Assembly (NCBI GenBank): GCA_005778355.1 | Contig: SXON01000117.1 | Coordinates: 1 to 34,957 of the forward strand | DNA: 34,957 nt | Direction of reading: 5' to 3' | Origin: Pseudomonadota bacterium | Lineage (GTDB): Bacteria > Myxococcota_A > UBA796 > SXON01 | Part shown: piece by piece, positions 20,497 through 28,270 of the stretch | Layout of the letters: the number at the start of each line of letters is the position of its first letter | How positions within the stretch are numbered: position 1 is the stretch's first letter | Notes under the pieces: generated by a model | Told to the model about the DNA's origin: nothing | The model's database searches: none | The model's input: the letters and a program-made list of their open reading frames with translations, nothing else | Made by a program: the position numbers and the translations under genes

Positions 20497-22848
20497 ATGG
20501 CCGCCCTCGCATCTGTCGTCCCCCTGCCTCGCGTTTCCGACACTCACGGCATCCGCCTTCGAAAGGTGACGGGCTGGGTACCGCCCGACCCTCGCCCGCG
20601 GGAAGGCTGGGTGGCGAGCTTCGGCCTGCCGCTCGTGGGCTACCGGAAGACCATCGGCCCCGTGGTGGAGGCCCTCGGTGCGCTTGGCGCCACGCTCGCC
20701 GAGTGGGTGGCCAACGCCCGCGACGGCCTCGCGCTCCAGCTCCGCCTCGCTCGACGGGGCGAGCAACTCGCGGTGCACTGGGTGGCCTCGGTGCGAGAGA
20801 CCGATCCGGCGGAGGCCGAGAACCGTGGCGCGGCGCGACGCGATGAGCTGGTGCAGCTCCTCCGTGCCTCTCCGGCGGTGTCGACGGGCGAGCCGGCGAC
20901 CGAGAACACGCTGGCCGCGTGGACCGAGCCGGGGCGTTTCTGCGCCGCCTCGGTGGCCATCCCCATGGGCCCGGGGACGATGCCGCTCTCCGCCGAGGCC
21001 CTCGACCCCGCCGCGATGGCGCGGCTGGTGGACCTCTTGCTCGCGCAGGACGGCGACGCGATGGTGCTGGTGTCGATGCGGCGCGCCCCGGCCGAGCGGG
21101 CGGTGCAGCTCCTCGGGGAGCGTGTTTCCGGCTGGCTCGCCGACACTCGCCAGCGGGCCATGGGCGCGCGCTTCACCTCGGCGCACGGGGTGACGGTGCA
21201 GCGCCTCCCCGCCGACCTCACGCGGGTGATCGGCGCGCAGGCCCTGCTCGAGCGCGAGGCGGCCTGGCTCGCCCGCATTGCCCACGTGGCGCTCGAGATG
21301 CAGGTTGCGGTGCTGGGTGAGCGCCGCGCCGGGGCGCCGCTCTTGCAGGCCGTGGGACACGCCCTGGTGCCCTCGATCGACATGGGCTGGGAGCACCAGG
21401 GCCGCCACGCGGTGCTCGCGCTCCTGGCTGGCCCCGAGACGGCGCTCGACGAGCTCGCGGCCGTCCCCGGCGTGATGGAGAGCCCCGGCGCCCCCTCGCC
21501 GGCGGCGCTCATCGCCGCGCGCCACGTGCCCATCGACGTGGCGGCCCGGCTCGTCACCCTGCCTGTGCCCGGTCCCGATGGCCTGCCCGGGGTGCCGCTC
21601 GATCCGCTGGTGTCGCGATCGGTCCCCAACGCCATCCTCCGCGATCGTCCCGGCGCCGCGCGTCTCGCCGAGGCCCCGCGCCGCCAGGGCGCTTGCGACG
21701 TCCGCATCGCCACCGCCGATCTCGCGCGCCACGTGTACGTGAGCGGGAAGACCGGCGTGGGCAAGAGCACGCTGGTGAAGACCTTGCTGCTCGACCTCGC
21801 GCGACAGGGGCGCGGCGTGGGCGTGATCGACCCCCATGGCGACCTCGCCGACGAGGTGATCGCCGCGATCCGCGTGCACCGCCCGGTGGTGGTGTTCGAC
21901 CCCTCCGACCCTGCCTGCCCTGGGCTCAACCCCATCTGGACCGACGGCACCGAGGTGGGCGCCGAGCGGGCCGTGGAAGACCTCGCCGGCATCATGTTCT
22001 CCTTGTACCCGGGGGACTACATGGGACCGATGTTCGACCGGCATTCCCGGTCGCTCCTGTTCCCCTTGCTGGCGGCGGGCCACGGCCTCGGCGAGATGTC
22101 GCGCCTCGCCAACGACGCGGTCTTTCGGCGGGCAGTGCTGCAGTCGCTCAACCCGAACAACACGATCCACGCCGAGATCAAGATGTTCTGGGAGAAGGAG
22201 TTTGCGAACTGGGGCGAGCAGCTCAAGGGTGAGATGGTGAGCTACACCGTGTCGAAGTACGACGCGCTGGTGAAGTCGAGCGCCTTGCGCCGGGTGACGG
22301 ACCCGCTCCGGCCGCAGCTCGACATCCGCCGGGTGCTCGACGAGGGCGGGGTGCTGGTGGCGCGCCTGCCGGAGTCGGCGCTCGGGCAGGTGAGCGCATG
22401 GTTTCTCGGCATGCTCCTGCTCCAGCGCCTGCGCGCGGCGGCCTTCTCGCGCGGCAGCCTGCCGCCCTCGCAGCGGCGCCCCTTCTGCCTCGCCATCGAC
22501 GAGTTCCAGAAGTTCGTGGGTGATGGAGGCTTCGGCTACGCCAAGACCACGCGCACGCTGGCGCCGATGCTCGACGAGTGCCGCAAGTTCGGCGTGGCGC
22601 TGGTGCTGGCCAACCAGTACGCGGCGCAGCTCGACGAGCGCACCCGCGACGCGGTGTTCGGCAACGTGGGCTCGATGGTGTGCTTCCGCTCGGGCGCCGA
22701 CGACGCGGCCGTGCTCGCCAACGAGCTCGGCCACGGGACGAGCGCCGAGGAGCTGCGGGGCTTGCCGCTCTTCCACGCCCTGGCCCGCCTCCTGGTGGAT
22801 GGCCAGGCTACGCCCGTGTTCACGCTGCGCACGGTGAACCCCACTTGA
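20497..22848 (+). CDS. VirD4/TraG-HerA superfamily ATPase (copy 2)
   Basis: A 783-residue paralogue of the ATPase at 9988-12489. A 400-residue N-terminal region precedes Walker A SGKTGVGKST (about 416-425), GVIDPHGDLADEVI, Walker B CLAIDEFQKF (D668-E669) and VLANQYAAQLDERTRDAVFGN, all typical of VirD4/TraD/HerA-type hexameric pumps. The two copies differ greatly before the motor, so they probably have different partners or form a mixed assembly. No transmembrane helix and no other type IV secretion component is visible. The ATG at 20497 lies 20 nt after a promoter motif; CTGGAG at 20481 is a fair ribosome site. This is the right end of the accessory system: its TGA stop lies within the -35 box of the osmC-type promoter. 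Confidence 0.9.
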   Translation: MAALASVVPLPRVSDTHGIRLRKVTGWVPPDPRPREGWVASFGLPLVGYRKTIGPVVEALGALGATLAEWVANARDGLALQLRLARRGEQLAVHWVASVRETDPAEAENRGAARRDELVQLLRASPAVSTGEPATENTLAAWTEPGRFCAASVAIPMGPGTMPLSAEALDPAAMARLVDLLLAQDGDAMVLVSMRRAPAERAVQLLGERVSGWLADTRQRAMGARFTSAHGVTVQRLPADLTRVIGAQALLEREAAWLARIAHVALEMQVAVLGERRAGAPLLQAVGHALVPSIDMGWEHQGRHAVLALLAGPETALDELAAVPGVMESPGAPSPAALIAARHVPIDVAARLVTLPVPGPDGLPGVPLDPLVSRSVPNAILRDRPGAARLAEAPRRQGACDVRIATADLARHVYVSGKTGVGKSTLVKTLLLDLARQGRGVGVIDPHGDLADEVIAAIRVHRPVVVFDPSDPACPGLNPIWTDGTEVGAERAVEDLAGIMFSLYPGDYMGPMFDRHSRSLLFPLLAAGHGLGEMSRLANDAVFRRAVLQSLNPNNTIHAEIKMFWEKEFANWGEQLKGEMVSYTVSKYDALVKSSALRRVTDPLRPQLDIRRVLDEGGVLVARLPESALGQVSAWFLGMLLLQRLRAAAFSRGSLPPSQRRPFCLAIDEFQKFVGDGGFGYAKTTRTLAPMLDECRKFGVALVLANQYAAQLDERTRDAVFGNVGSMVCFRSGADDAAVLANELGHGTSAEELRGLPLFHALARLLVDGQATPVFTLRTVNPT

Positions 22849-22878
22849 CGACCTGCGAATCCATCTTATATATGAGAT
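22845..22878 (+). promoter_or_regulatory. sigma70-type promoter with overlapping operator for the OsmC gene
   Basis: TTGACG at 22845-22850 (overlapping the ATPase stop) and an ATATAT/TATATA -10 region at 22867-22873 give about 17-nt spacing. The -10 region lies inside a 16-bp near-palindrome, ATCTTATATATGAGAT (22863-22878; seven of eight pairs match). It is a very AT-rich island in GC-rich DNA. A repressor bound here would block polymerase, as OhrR/MarR-type regulators do at osmC/ohr promoters; no regulator gene is adjacent. Confidence 0.6.
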
Positions 22879-22902
22879 ATCAGATTCGTTCGGAGTCGTC
22901 CC

Positions 22903-23304
22903 ATGAACTTCACCATCGAGAGCAACGGCGGCGTGGCCGCCCGTGCCCGCATCGGCAACCACGAGCTGGTCTTCGACCAGGCACCGCCCTACGGGGCCGA
23001 CACCGGGCCCTCGCCGCTCGACGTGATGGTGGTGTCGGTGGCCGCCTGCGCGCACTACTACGCGGCGGCCTTCCTCAGCGCGAGAAAGCTTTCAACCGAT
23101 GGTCTCCGGGTGTCGGTGGAAGCGGAGAAGGCGAAGGAAGGCCGCCGGCGTCTGGCCGAGATCAAGATCCACGTGGAGCTGCCGGCGAGCCTCCCTGCCG
23201 AGATGTTGCCGCGCGTGGAAGCGGCGGTGTTGTCGTGTCCCGCGTGGGGCACGCTCCAGGAATTGCCGCGTACCGAGATGAAGATCAGTCGCGCCGGGGG
23301 CTGA
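22903..23304 (+). CDS. OsmC/Ohr-family thiol peroxidase
   Basis: A 133-residue OsmC-fold protein. The two redox cysteines are present: C49 in VSVAACAHYY and C112 in VLSCPAWGTL, and TGPSPLDVMVVSVAAC is the family's helix signature. OsmC/Ohr proteins reduce organic hydroperoxides in the cytoplasm using a dithiol. The shorter YhfA-like subgroup (about 130-140 residues) fits best. It is a single-gene unit with its own strong promoter and operator, so peroxide-inducible expression is likely. Its stop codon lies inside a perfect palindrome shared with the convergent lipoprotein gene. Confidence 0.9.
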   Translation: MNFTIESNGGVAARARIGNHELVFDQAPPYGADTGPSPLDVMVVSVAACAHYYAAAFLSARKLSTDGLRVSVEAEKAKEGRRRLAEIKIHVELPASLPAEMLPRVEAAVLSCPAWGTLQELPRTEMKISRAGG

Positions 23305-23333
23305 TACATCGCTGATACATCAGCGATGTATCA
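23302..23333. repeat. Perfect 15-bp inverted repeat (TGATACATC family) bridging two convergent stop codons
   Basis: Arms of 15 nt (TGATACATCGCTGAT and its complement) flank a 2-nt centre. The left arm contains the OsmC stop TGA, and the right arm contains the complementary stop of the lipoprotein gene. No T-run follows, so it is not a textbook terminator, though a stem could end transcription from both sides. Related elements occur near 28235, 33812 and 34534. Confidence 0.8.
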
Positions 23334-24425
23334 CTGGAGGCGGGTGCCGGAGGTGAGCATCAGGTCGCCGAAGGGCGGGATGTAATAGGGCTCGCCGTCT
23401 AGGGTACGCGACCAGCACTGCAGGCGGCCCTCGACGATGGCGCAGCCGGTCCACTCATCGCAGAACAGGGAACTGGGGACGGCGCTGAACTTCGGCCCCA
23501 GGAGGGGCCAGTGCTCTTGTTCCTGGTCGGTCTCGGACCAGTCCCTCCAGGCGAAGTGGAGCTGGCCGGAGGGGTCGATCCAGCAGTGGGCGGAACCGTC
23601 GCCCGCCCCGAAGGTGGTGACCTCGCCGGGTTCGGGACCGAGGACGAGGGGGATGAGGACGGGTTCGTCGTGATCGACGACGCCATAGTTGTACAGGTGC
23701 AATGCGCCACCCGTATCTGCGGCAACGATGTTCAGTCGCAGGATGGAAACTGCGGCGTACGCCTGCGTTGGGAGCGCCCCATATACTGACACTGAGGCAA
23801 AACCGGCGGAGCCATCGTCACGAACGAAGGCGAGTGCATACCCCGTCGAGGAGAACCGGGTGGCGCCGGCGATATGATTCAGCAACTCGGGATCCACCGT
23901 CCCGTCCTGACAGTCGCATTGGGCGTCTCGGTCCGCGAAGGAAGCACACCAGCAGGGATACGGAATCTCCAGGCCACCGAGACTCGTGGGATTCTCCCAG
24001 CCCGTGACGTGTTGGGATGTCGGCGTTTCCGAGTCAGTGCGGCGCCACGCCGTGCCTGCCGCGTCCACCACCAACCAGGGTTCAGGCATCTCGCGGGTCC
24101 AGTGGGAGGACTCCCAGTCGGGTATCGCCAGCATGCTCAGGGGCCCGAGGGATTCCCACCAGCCGGGGCTGGCGGTGCAGTCGCGGCGGCACGCGCCGTC
24201 GCTGCACTGAGACTCGTCATCGCAGTCCGAGAAGGTCACGCGTCCAGAGCTGTCGAGCGCGGCGAGATGGAGGTAGTCGGTGGCTGGATGCAACTCGGAC
24301 CAGCCCTCGCCGGGCGCCTCGTAGACGGCCCAACCGGTGTCGTGGGTGGTGGCCTCGGTGTCCGCAGAGTCCTTGGACTCCTCGGGACAGCCGAGCAGTC
24401 CCATCAGGACCAAGTGCCTAGTCAC
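23331..24425 (-). CDS. Secreted lipoprotein, unknown function
   Basis: A 364-residue lipoprotein: hydrophobic start LVLMGLLG followed by Cys13 (lipobox LLGC), then an Asp/Thr/Ser-rich stalk typical of myxobacterial lipoproteins. The body has many Trp and paired Cys residues (CDDESQCSDGACRRDC, CWCASFADRDAQCDC) and repeated short beta-like segments such as GGALHLYNYG and SGQLHFAWRDW, resembling beta-propeller or RCC1-like repeats. This cannot be confirmed by eye. GTG at 24425 overlaps the upstream stop as GTGA; an in-frame GTG at 24431 is the alternative. It is the last gene of a leftward operon with two unknown proteins. Likely place: outer membrane or periplasm. Confidence 0.83.
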   Translation of the reverse strand: MTRHLVLMGLLGCPEESKDSADTEATTHDTGWAVYEAPGEGWSELHPATDYLHLAALDSSGRVTFSDCDDESQCSDGACRRDCTASPGWWESLGPLSMLAIPDWESSHWTREMPEPWLVVDAAGTAWRRTDSETPTSQHVTGWENPTSLGGLEIPYPCWCASFADRDAQCDCQDGTVDPELLNHIAGATRFSSTGYALAFVRDDGSAGFASVSVYGALPTQAYAAVSILRLNIVAADTGGALHLYNYGVVDHDEPVLIPLVLGPEPGEVTTFGAGDGSAHCWIDPSGQLHFAWRDWSETDQEQEHWPLLGPKFSAVPSSLFCDEWTGCAIVEGRLQCWSRTLDGEPYYIPPFGDLMLTSGTRLQ

Positions 24426-26764
24426 GGCCACGCCCAGCCGGGTGCCCAGGCCACTCGCGCCGCGCGGTACGTCGTGGCGATCGAGGCCAGGCGAGTCGTG
24501 TCAACCGGGGGGAGTCTCTCCACCACGCGCGCGGCCCAGGCCAGTCCCGGTGGCCGCGAGGCTCCGAGACCGGTGGCCGAGTACAGGTCGATGTCCTCGG
24601 CCTCCCATGGTTCTCCATCGAAGAGGCTCAGCCACTCGGGGGGCCATTCGCGATCCGCGTCCGGGTCGGGGTCGGTGAGGCCCACGTCGCTGTCCGGTTG
24701 CCCCAGCTCGAAGTCTTCTTCGAAGAACTCCGGCTCGCAACCGAGGTTCGAGATGAAGCTCGTGAGGGCCTCTCGCTGGGTGCAGTCGAGAGCGTTCCAC
24801 GCATCGCAGAGCCCCCCGGACGTGGCGTCCATCAGGAGACTCGCCAGCACGCCGCCCGTGCGCACCGGCTGTTCCTGCCTGTCGGCGTCGAGCGTGCCCA
24901 GCAACGAGCGGAGAACGTCGCGCTTCTCCGGCGTTCGCATCCAGCAGATGAGCTCGAAGAGGCCGGGCGCGGCGCGGTCCAGGTTCTCCTCGATGTCGCC
25001 TGCCTCGCCGTAAACGCCGAGGGATTGCGCGTACTTCACGAGGAACCAGTCGATTACGACCTGGCGCCAATAGGCGGCAACGGCGTGGGCCGCGCTCGTG
25101 CCGCCGAGGATCTCGACGAGGCAGGCCGTGTCCGTCGCCTCCGCGAGCCTGGCGCGGACGGCGTCGGCGAGGGGGCCGGTGAGCGACGCGAGGTCGGCGA
25201 GCACGAGGGGCGGCATGTCGCAGTGGATCAGCTCCCGGAGCATCACGGTGGCGAGGCGAAGGGCGCCCACGAACTGGAGCGTCGGCGAGGCGAGGTCGGC
25301 CCAGCGCTGGCGCTCGTCGTCAAGGACCCGGAGCTTGCTCGTCAGGCCCGCGATGGCGTGGCCGTTGGGCCACTCGTTGCCGCGCGAGGGTTCGTAGGTC
25401 GCCTCGTAGTTCTTGAAGTAGAAGTCTCGGGCGGTGCCGCTGGTGCGGATGATGGGGACGTGGAGGATCGAGGTCGCCAACGGCTCAAGGAGGCCGCCAT
25501 TCTCACTGTTCGCCCATAGGGCAACTCCATGGTAATCTGTGGCGAAATCGAGAATGAACTCCGAGTAGTGCTCGATGTCGTTCGACTGACTTGGTGGATC
25601 CGGGAGCGTGATCAGCGCTGACTCTAGGTTTTCGAAGGTGCTTTCAGTCAACGAGCCGTGGTACGGGTACACGACGCTCCCCTCCCTCAGGGACTCCGCG
25701 AACGCCACGAGCGTTTCCCTGTCCATCCCCGTCACCTCCACGTGGATGTCGGTGCCGGTCTCGGAGAGCGTGCCGGCCACGCCCGCGATGCTCTCGGCCA
25801 GGTCGCACACCTCGGCGACCCCGAGCAGCAGCCGGGCGACCGCCTCGTTGGGATCGATGCCCGCCTCGGCCGCCGTCTCGATGGTATCGGCGGCGGCCTT
25901 CCAGTCGTCGTCGAAGAGGACGATGGCGAGGAGAATCGCGAAGAGCAGTCCGATGCCTGGCACGAACACGGTGACGACGGCCAGGAAGCCGACGCTCTTG
26001 CGAATGCCCCGGACGACGTCGGCGAGGTCGCGCACAGTCGACCGGAACTCGCTCGGGAGAGTGATGCTCGTGGTGTAGAGCGTCTGCGACAGGGTGATCG
26101 TGAGCCCGGAGGGTCCCTCCGTCTCGCCGATGGGCACGTTCCTGGTCCCGGGGAAGGTCGTGATCTTGGCGGCCATGTTCAGCGGCCAGGCGTACGTTCC
26201 CGGTGATGCCGCCTCGCCGGTGAGCGCGCGCAGGACCGTCGGCGAGTCCTTGTTGTAGAGCGCCTGCCGCAGCGGATCCTCCTCCCTACTCCCCGCCACG
26301 TAGTACGCCCCGTGGAGCACGCGGGCGGTGAAACGCAGCGCGAAGTCGCGAAACCACGCGCCCCGCACCAGCCCCCACGAGTCCGGGCCGAACGGGGTGT
26401 CTTGCCAGTCTTCCAGCGAGTCCATCCCCATGCAGCTCGCCGCGAGCAGCGTGCCCATCACCAGCCGGGACGGGTACGATTGCATGAGGCGCCCGGCAGC
26501 GCGGCACCGGTGGATGTCGCGGTCGCCGAGGGGGTCGGCCCAGCTCCTCGGAGCCGCGCGACCGTCACTTCCCGTCTCGTTGCCGGTCCAGTAGTGCATC
26601 GGCTCGTCCGGTCGTGGCTCGAGCCACTCGAGGACGTCGTTGACGATGAACGCCTGGTCGGGAAGCCACGAGACGCGCGTGCCGTAGGGTGACACGCCGA
26701 CGTCGCGGTAGTAGTACTCTAGCGAGTCCCGCAGCGTGTCCCGTGCCGGCAGCGCGGATTCCAT
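24422..26764 (-). CDS. Large uncharacterised protein with one hydrophobic segment
   Basis: A 780-residue protein I cannot place in a family. It begins MESALPARDTLRDSLEYYYRD (shown in part: LRDSLEYYYRD) without a signal peptide. A strongly hydrophobic stretch in the middle (FLAVVTVFVPGIGLLFAIL) could be a membrane hairpin. The rest mixes helical regions with Asp/Glu-rich segments, and the C-terminus has a run of acidic repeats (TDPDPDADREW). The ATG at 26764 lies 2 nt after the upstream gene's stop. The three genes 27258 > 26764 > 24425 form one operon. The pairing of a small strand-rich protein with a large mostly helical one could mean a contractile or export structure, but I see no diagnostic motif. 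Confidence 0.8.
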   Translation of the reverse strand: MESALPARDTLRDSLEYYYRDVGVSPYGTRVSWLPDQAFIVNDVLEWLEPRPDEPMHYWTGNETGSDGRAAPRSWADPLGDRDIHRCRAAGRLMQSYPSRLVMGTLLAASCMGMDSLEDWQDTPFGPDSWGLVRGAWFRDFALRFTARVLHGAYYVAGSREEDPLRQALYNKDSPTVLRALTGEAASPGTYAWPLNMAAKITTFPGTRNVPIGETEGPSGLTITLSQTLYTTSITLPSEFRSTVRDLADVVRGIRKSVGFLAVVTVFVPGIGLLFAILLAIVLFDDDWKAAADTIETAAEAGIDPNEAVARLLLGVAEVCDLAESIAGVAGTLSETGTDIHVEVTGMDRETLVAFAESLREGSVVYPYHGSLTESTFENLESALITLPDPPSQSNDIEHYSEFILDFATDYHGVALWANSENGGLLEPLATSILHVPIIRTSGTARDFYFKNYEATYEPSRGNEWPNGHAIAGLTSKLRVLDDERQRWADLASPTLQFVGALRLATVMLRELIHCDMPPLVLADLASLTGPLADAVRARLAEATDTACLVEILGGTSAAHAVAAYWRQVVIDWFLVKYAQSLGVYGEAGDIEENLDRAAPGLFELICWMRTPEKRDVLRSLLGTLDADRQEQPVRTGGVLASLLMDATSGGLCDAWNALDCTQREALTSFISNLGCEPEFFEEDFELGQPDSDVGLTDPDPDADREWPPEWLSLFDGEPWEAEDIDLYSATGLGASRPPGLAWAARVVERLPPVDTTRLASIATTYRAARVAWAPGWAWP

Positions 26765-26766
26765 GC

Positions 26767-27258
26767 CTAGGACTTGAGCTCCACCTGGAGCATCACGGTG
26801 AGCCGACCCGACTCCTGCGCGGTGCCGACGGCGTTGCACACCTCGATGGCGAAGCGCAGCAGGGGCCCGAAGTTGGCGTCGTCGTTGTACCACGCGCCGA
26901 TGGTACCCGTCTGCGGGCCGGTCAGGGGCGCGAGGATCTCCACCGGTGTCGACCACGTGCGCCCGATGGCGCTCCAGGCCATCGTCACTCGACCCTTGAG
27001 GTTCGCGGTGGCGCCCTCGGCCACCCAGATGGCGCGGATCTTCGCGATGGCCGGCCCCAGCTCCCGCAGCTCGGCGAGGTCCTTGATGTCGAGCAGGTAG
27101 TTGGTGGTGCCGTCGGTCCGGTACAGCTCGTCGAGGCACACGGGGACCATGATCACCTTCGGCATGCCGCCGCCACCCCGCGCGTAGCCGCGCCGGCGAG
27201 TGGCGTCGCGCGAGGCGTTGAGGGTGCGGTCGAAGGAGTTGTCGCTGGCGATGGGCAT
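26767..27258 (-). CDS. Small uncharacterised protein, first gene of the operon
   Basis: A 163-residue protein of unknown family. The N-terminus is basic (ASRDATRRRGYARGGGG), then strands and helices follow (KVIMVPVCLDELY, YLLDIKDLAELRELGPAIAK, LTVMLQVELKS). No membrane segment is seen. I chose ATG 27258 because GAGGAAGG lies 4 nt upstream; ATGs at 27309 and 27381 would add 17 or 41 residues, the former with a GGGAG ribosome site 3 nt away, so it remains possible. It ends 2 nt before the 780-residue gene, so the two are likely co-translated. Confidence 0.72.
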   Translation of the reverse strand: MPIASDNSFDRTLNASRDATRRRGYARGGGGMPKVIMVPVCLDELYRTDGTTNYLLDIKDLAELRELGPAIAKIRAIWVAEGATANLKGRVTMAWSAIGRTWSTPVEILAPLTGPQTGTIGAWYNDDANFGPLLRFAIEVCNAVGTAQESGRLTVMLQVELKS

Positions 27259-27359
27259 GGATCCTTCCTCGGCGGCAAAGCAGCCGCAATCAGACTGGCG
27301 TTGGCGCATGGTCTCCCAGTGCGTGCGAGTCAAGTAGCCGATGGATGTCGCGATGCGCT

Positions 27360-27420
27360 CGCAAAAAAAAACACGGTGCAATTTTTGTGATTCAACTTAC
27401 ATATATGTCGCGACAATAAA
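27360..27420. promoter_or_regulatory. AT-rich divergent control region
   Basis: The only long AT-rich stretch in this half: a run of nine or ten A (27363-27371), ATTTTTGTGATTC, the palindrome ACATATATGT (27399-27408) and, overlapping it, TGTCGCGACA (27406-27415). It separates the leftward unknown operon from the rightward M50-like gene. The overlapping palindromes could be operators. I do not see a confident -35/-10 pair for either side. Confidence 0.45.
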
Positions 27421-27501
27421 ATGAAAGTGCCCGACTCAGGCGCGGGTCGACACCGCTCCCCTCGCCGTCGGCACCCGGCGCCGGGGATTAGTCCCCGCCG
27501 G

Positions 27502-28257
27502 ATGCGCCTCCTGAAGCGACTCACCGGCCTCCTCTTCGCGATGGCCTGCGCCCTCTCGCTGCCGAGCCTGTGGGGGGGCTTCGTCGAGGCGGTCGACGCG
27601 CTCTACCGCACGCCGCAGTTCTGGCCGATGGCGGCGGGGATCGTCCCCGGGCTGTGGGCCGGGCGCTGGGCGAGCCAAAAGGCCACGTGGTGGAGCACCT
27701 TCGAGCACGAGCTCACCCACGCGGTGGTGGGCCTGCCCTTTGGGCTCATCCCCTATGGTTTCATCGTCACCCGCGACCGTGGGGGGCTGGTGAAGCAGCT
27801 CTGCCCGCCCTTGCCGATCTTCCTCTTGCCTGTCCCCCTCCTCGGCCAGCACGTGTCGGGGCTCGCGCCCTACGCGATCCCGCTGTTCGCGCTGGCCGCG
27901 GCCCTGGGCGTGGAGTTCGCCGAGTGGTGGCCCTACCCGCTCGCCGCCGCCGGCGTCGTGGGCTTCCTCGTGGGCTACCACCTCTACAGCAACCTCCATG
28001 AGCTGCGCACCAACGCCTCGCCGCGCCTGTTTCCCGACGTGGAGGGCAACGCGGCGCACACCGACATCGCCCAGTCGGGCTACCTCGCCTCGGCGGCGAT
28101 CATCCCAGCGCTCTGGCTCGGATCACACGCGATTATCGCGGTGATCTTCGCGCGCACGGGGATCCCGGGGCTGTTGTACTGGGGCGAGAACGTTGCACGT
28201 GGAACGTGGCGCACGGCGAAGGCGGTCGCGACGTATGTATCACTGATACATCGGTGA
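27502..28257 (+). CDS. M50-like integral membrane metallopeptidase
   Basis: A 251-residue polytopic membrane protein. H69-E70-L71-T72-H73 within FEHELTHAVVGLPFG is an HExxH zinc motif at the end of a hydrophobic helix, as in M50 (site-2 protease) enzymes, which cut substrates within or next to the membrane. Several hydrophobic segments follow (LPIFLLPVPLLG, LFALAAALGVEFAE, AAAGVVGFLVGYHL, AIIPALWLGSHAIIAVIF). A third zinc ligand such as NxxPxxxxDG is not evident, but AAHTDIAQ could supply Asp. ATG at 27502 is preferred because the 27 residues gained by starting at 27421 are Arg/Pro-rich and unlike a signal; a small hairpin (27483-27496) lies just upstream of it. It ends inside a TGATACATC palindrome. 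Confidence 0.78.
   Translation: MRLLKRLTGLLFAMACALSLPSLWGGFVEAVDALYRTPQFWPMAAGIVPGLWAGRWASQKATWWSTFEHELTHAVVGLPFGLIPYGFIVTRDRGGLVKQLCPPLPIFLLPVPLLGQHVSGLAPYAIPLFALAAALGVEFAEWWPYPLAAAGVVGFLVGYHLYSNLHELRTNASPRLFPDVEGNAAHTDIAQSGYLASAAIIPALWLGSHAIIAVIFARTGIPGLLYWGENVARGTWRTAKAVATYVSLIHR
28191..28206. other. parS-like 16-bp palindrome (site A)
   Basis: CGTTGCACGTGGAACG, a near-perfect palindrome around CACGTG inside the M50-like gene. It matches 13 of 16 positions of the myxobacterial/Bacillus parS form TGTTCCACGTGGAACA, to which the ParB partition protein binds. A stronger match lies at 34752. Functional assignment is inference. Confidence 0.35.
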
Positions 28258-28262
28258 TACAT
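28235..28262. repeat. TGATACATC-family inverted repeat between convergent genes
   Basis: Arms ATGTATCAC (28235-28243) and GTGATACAT (28254-28262) flank a 10-nt loop; a further GTATCA follows at 28268-28273. The right arm holds the stop of the M50-like gene, and the AAA ATPase stop begins 9 nt later. The 15-mer TGATACATCGGTGAT (28244-28258) recurs exactly at 33822-33836. Confidence 0.75.
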
Positions 28263-28270
28263 GGGGTGTA

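Noticed and set aside
9988..22848. Integrative conjugative element
   Set aside because: Only coupling-protein-like ATPases are present; no relaxase, integrase, mating-pair genes or att-like direct repeats are visible.
20341..23055. A 904-codon minus-strand open frame and similar long antisense frames
   Set aside because: Composition (His/Arg/Gly/Val-rich, no motifs) is typical of antisense frames in GC-rich DNA, and it covers the well-supported ATPase gene.
24691..24718. TGTCCG followed 16 nt later by GTCTTC
   Set aside because: Wrong spacing, mismatch, and in the middle of an antisense coding region with no gene downstream.
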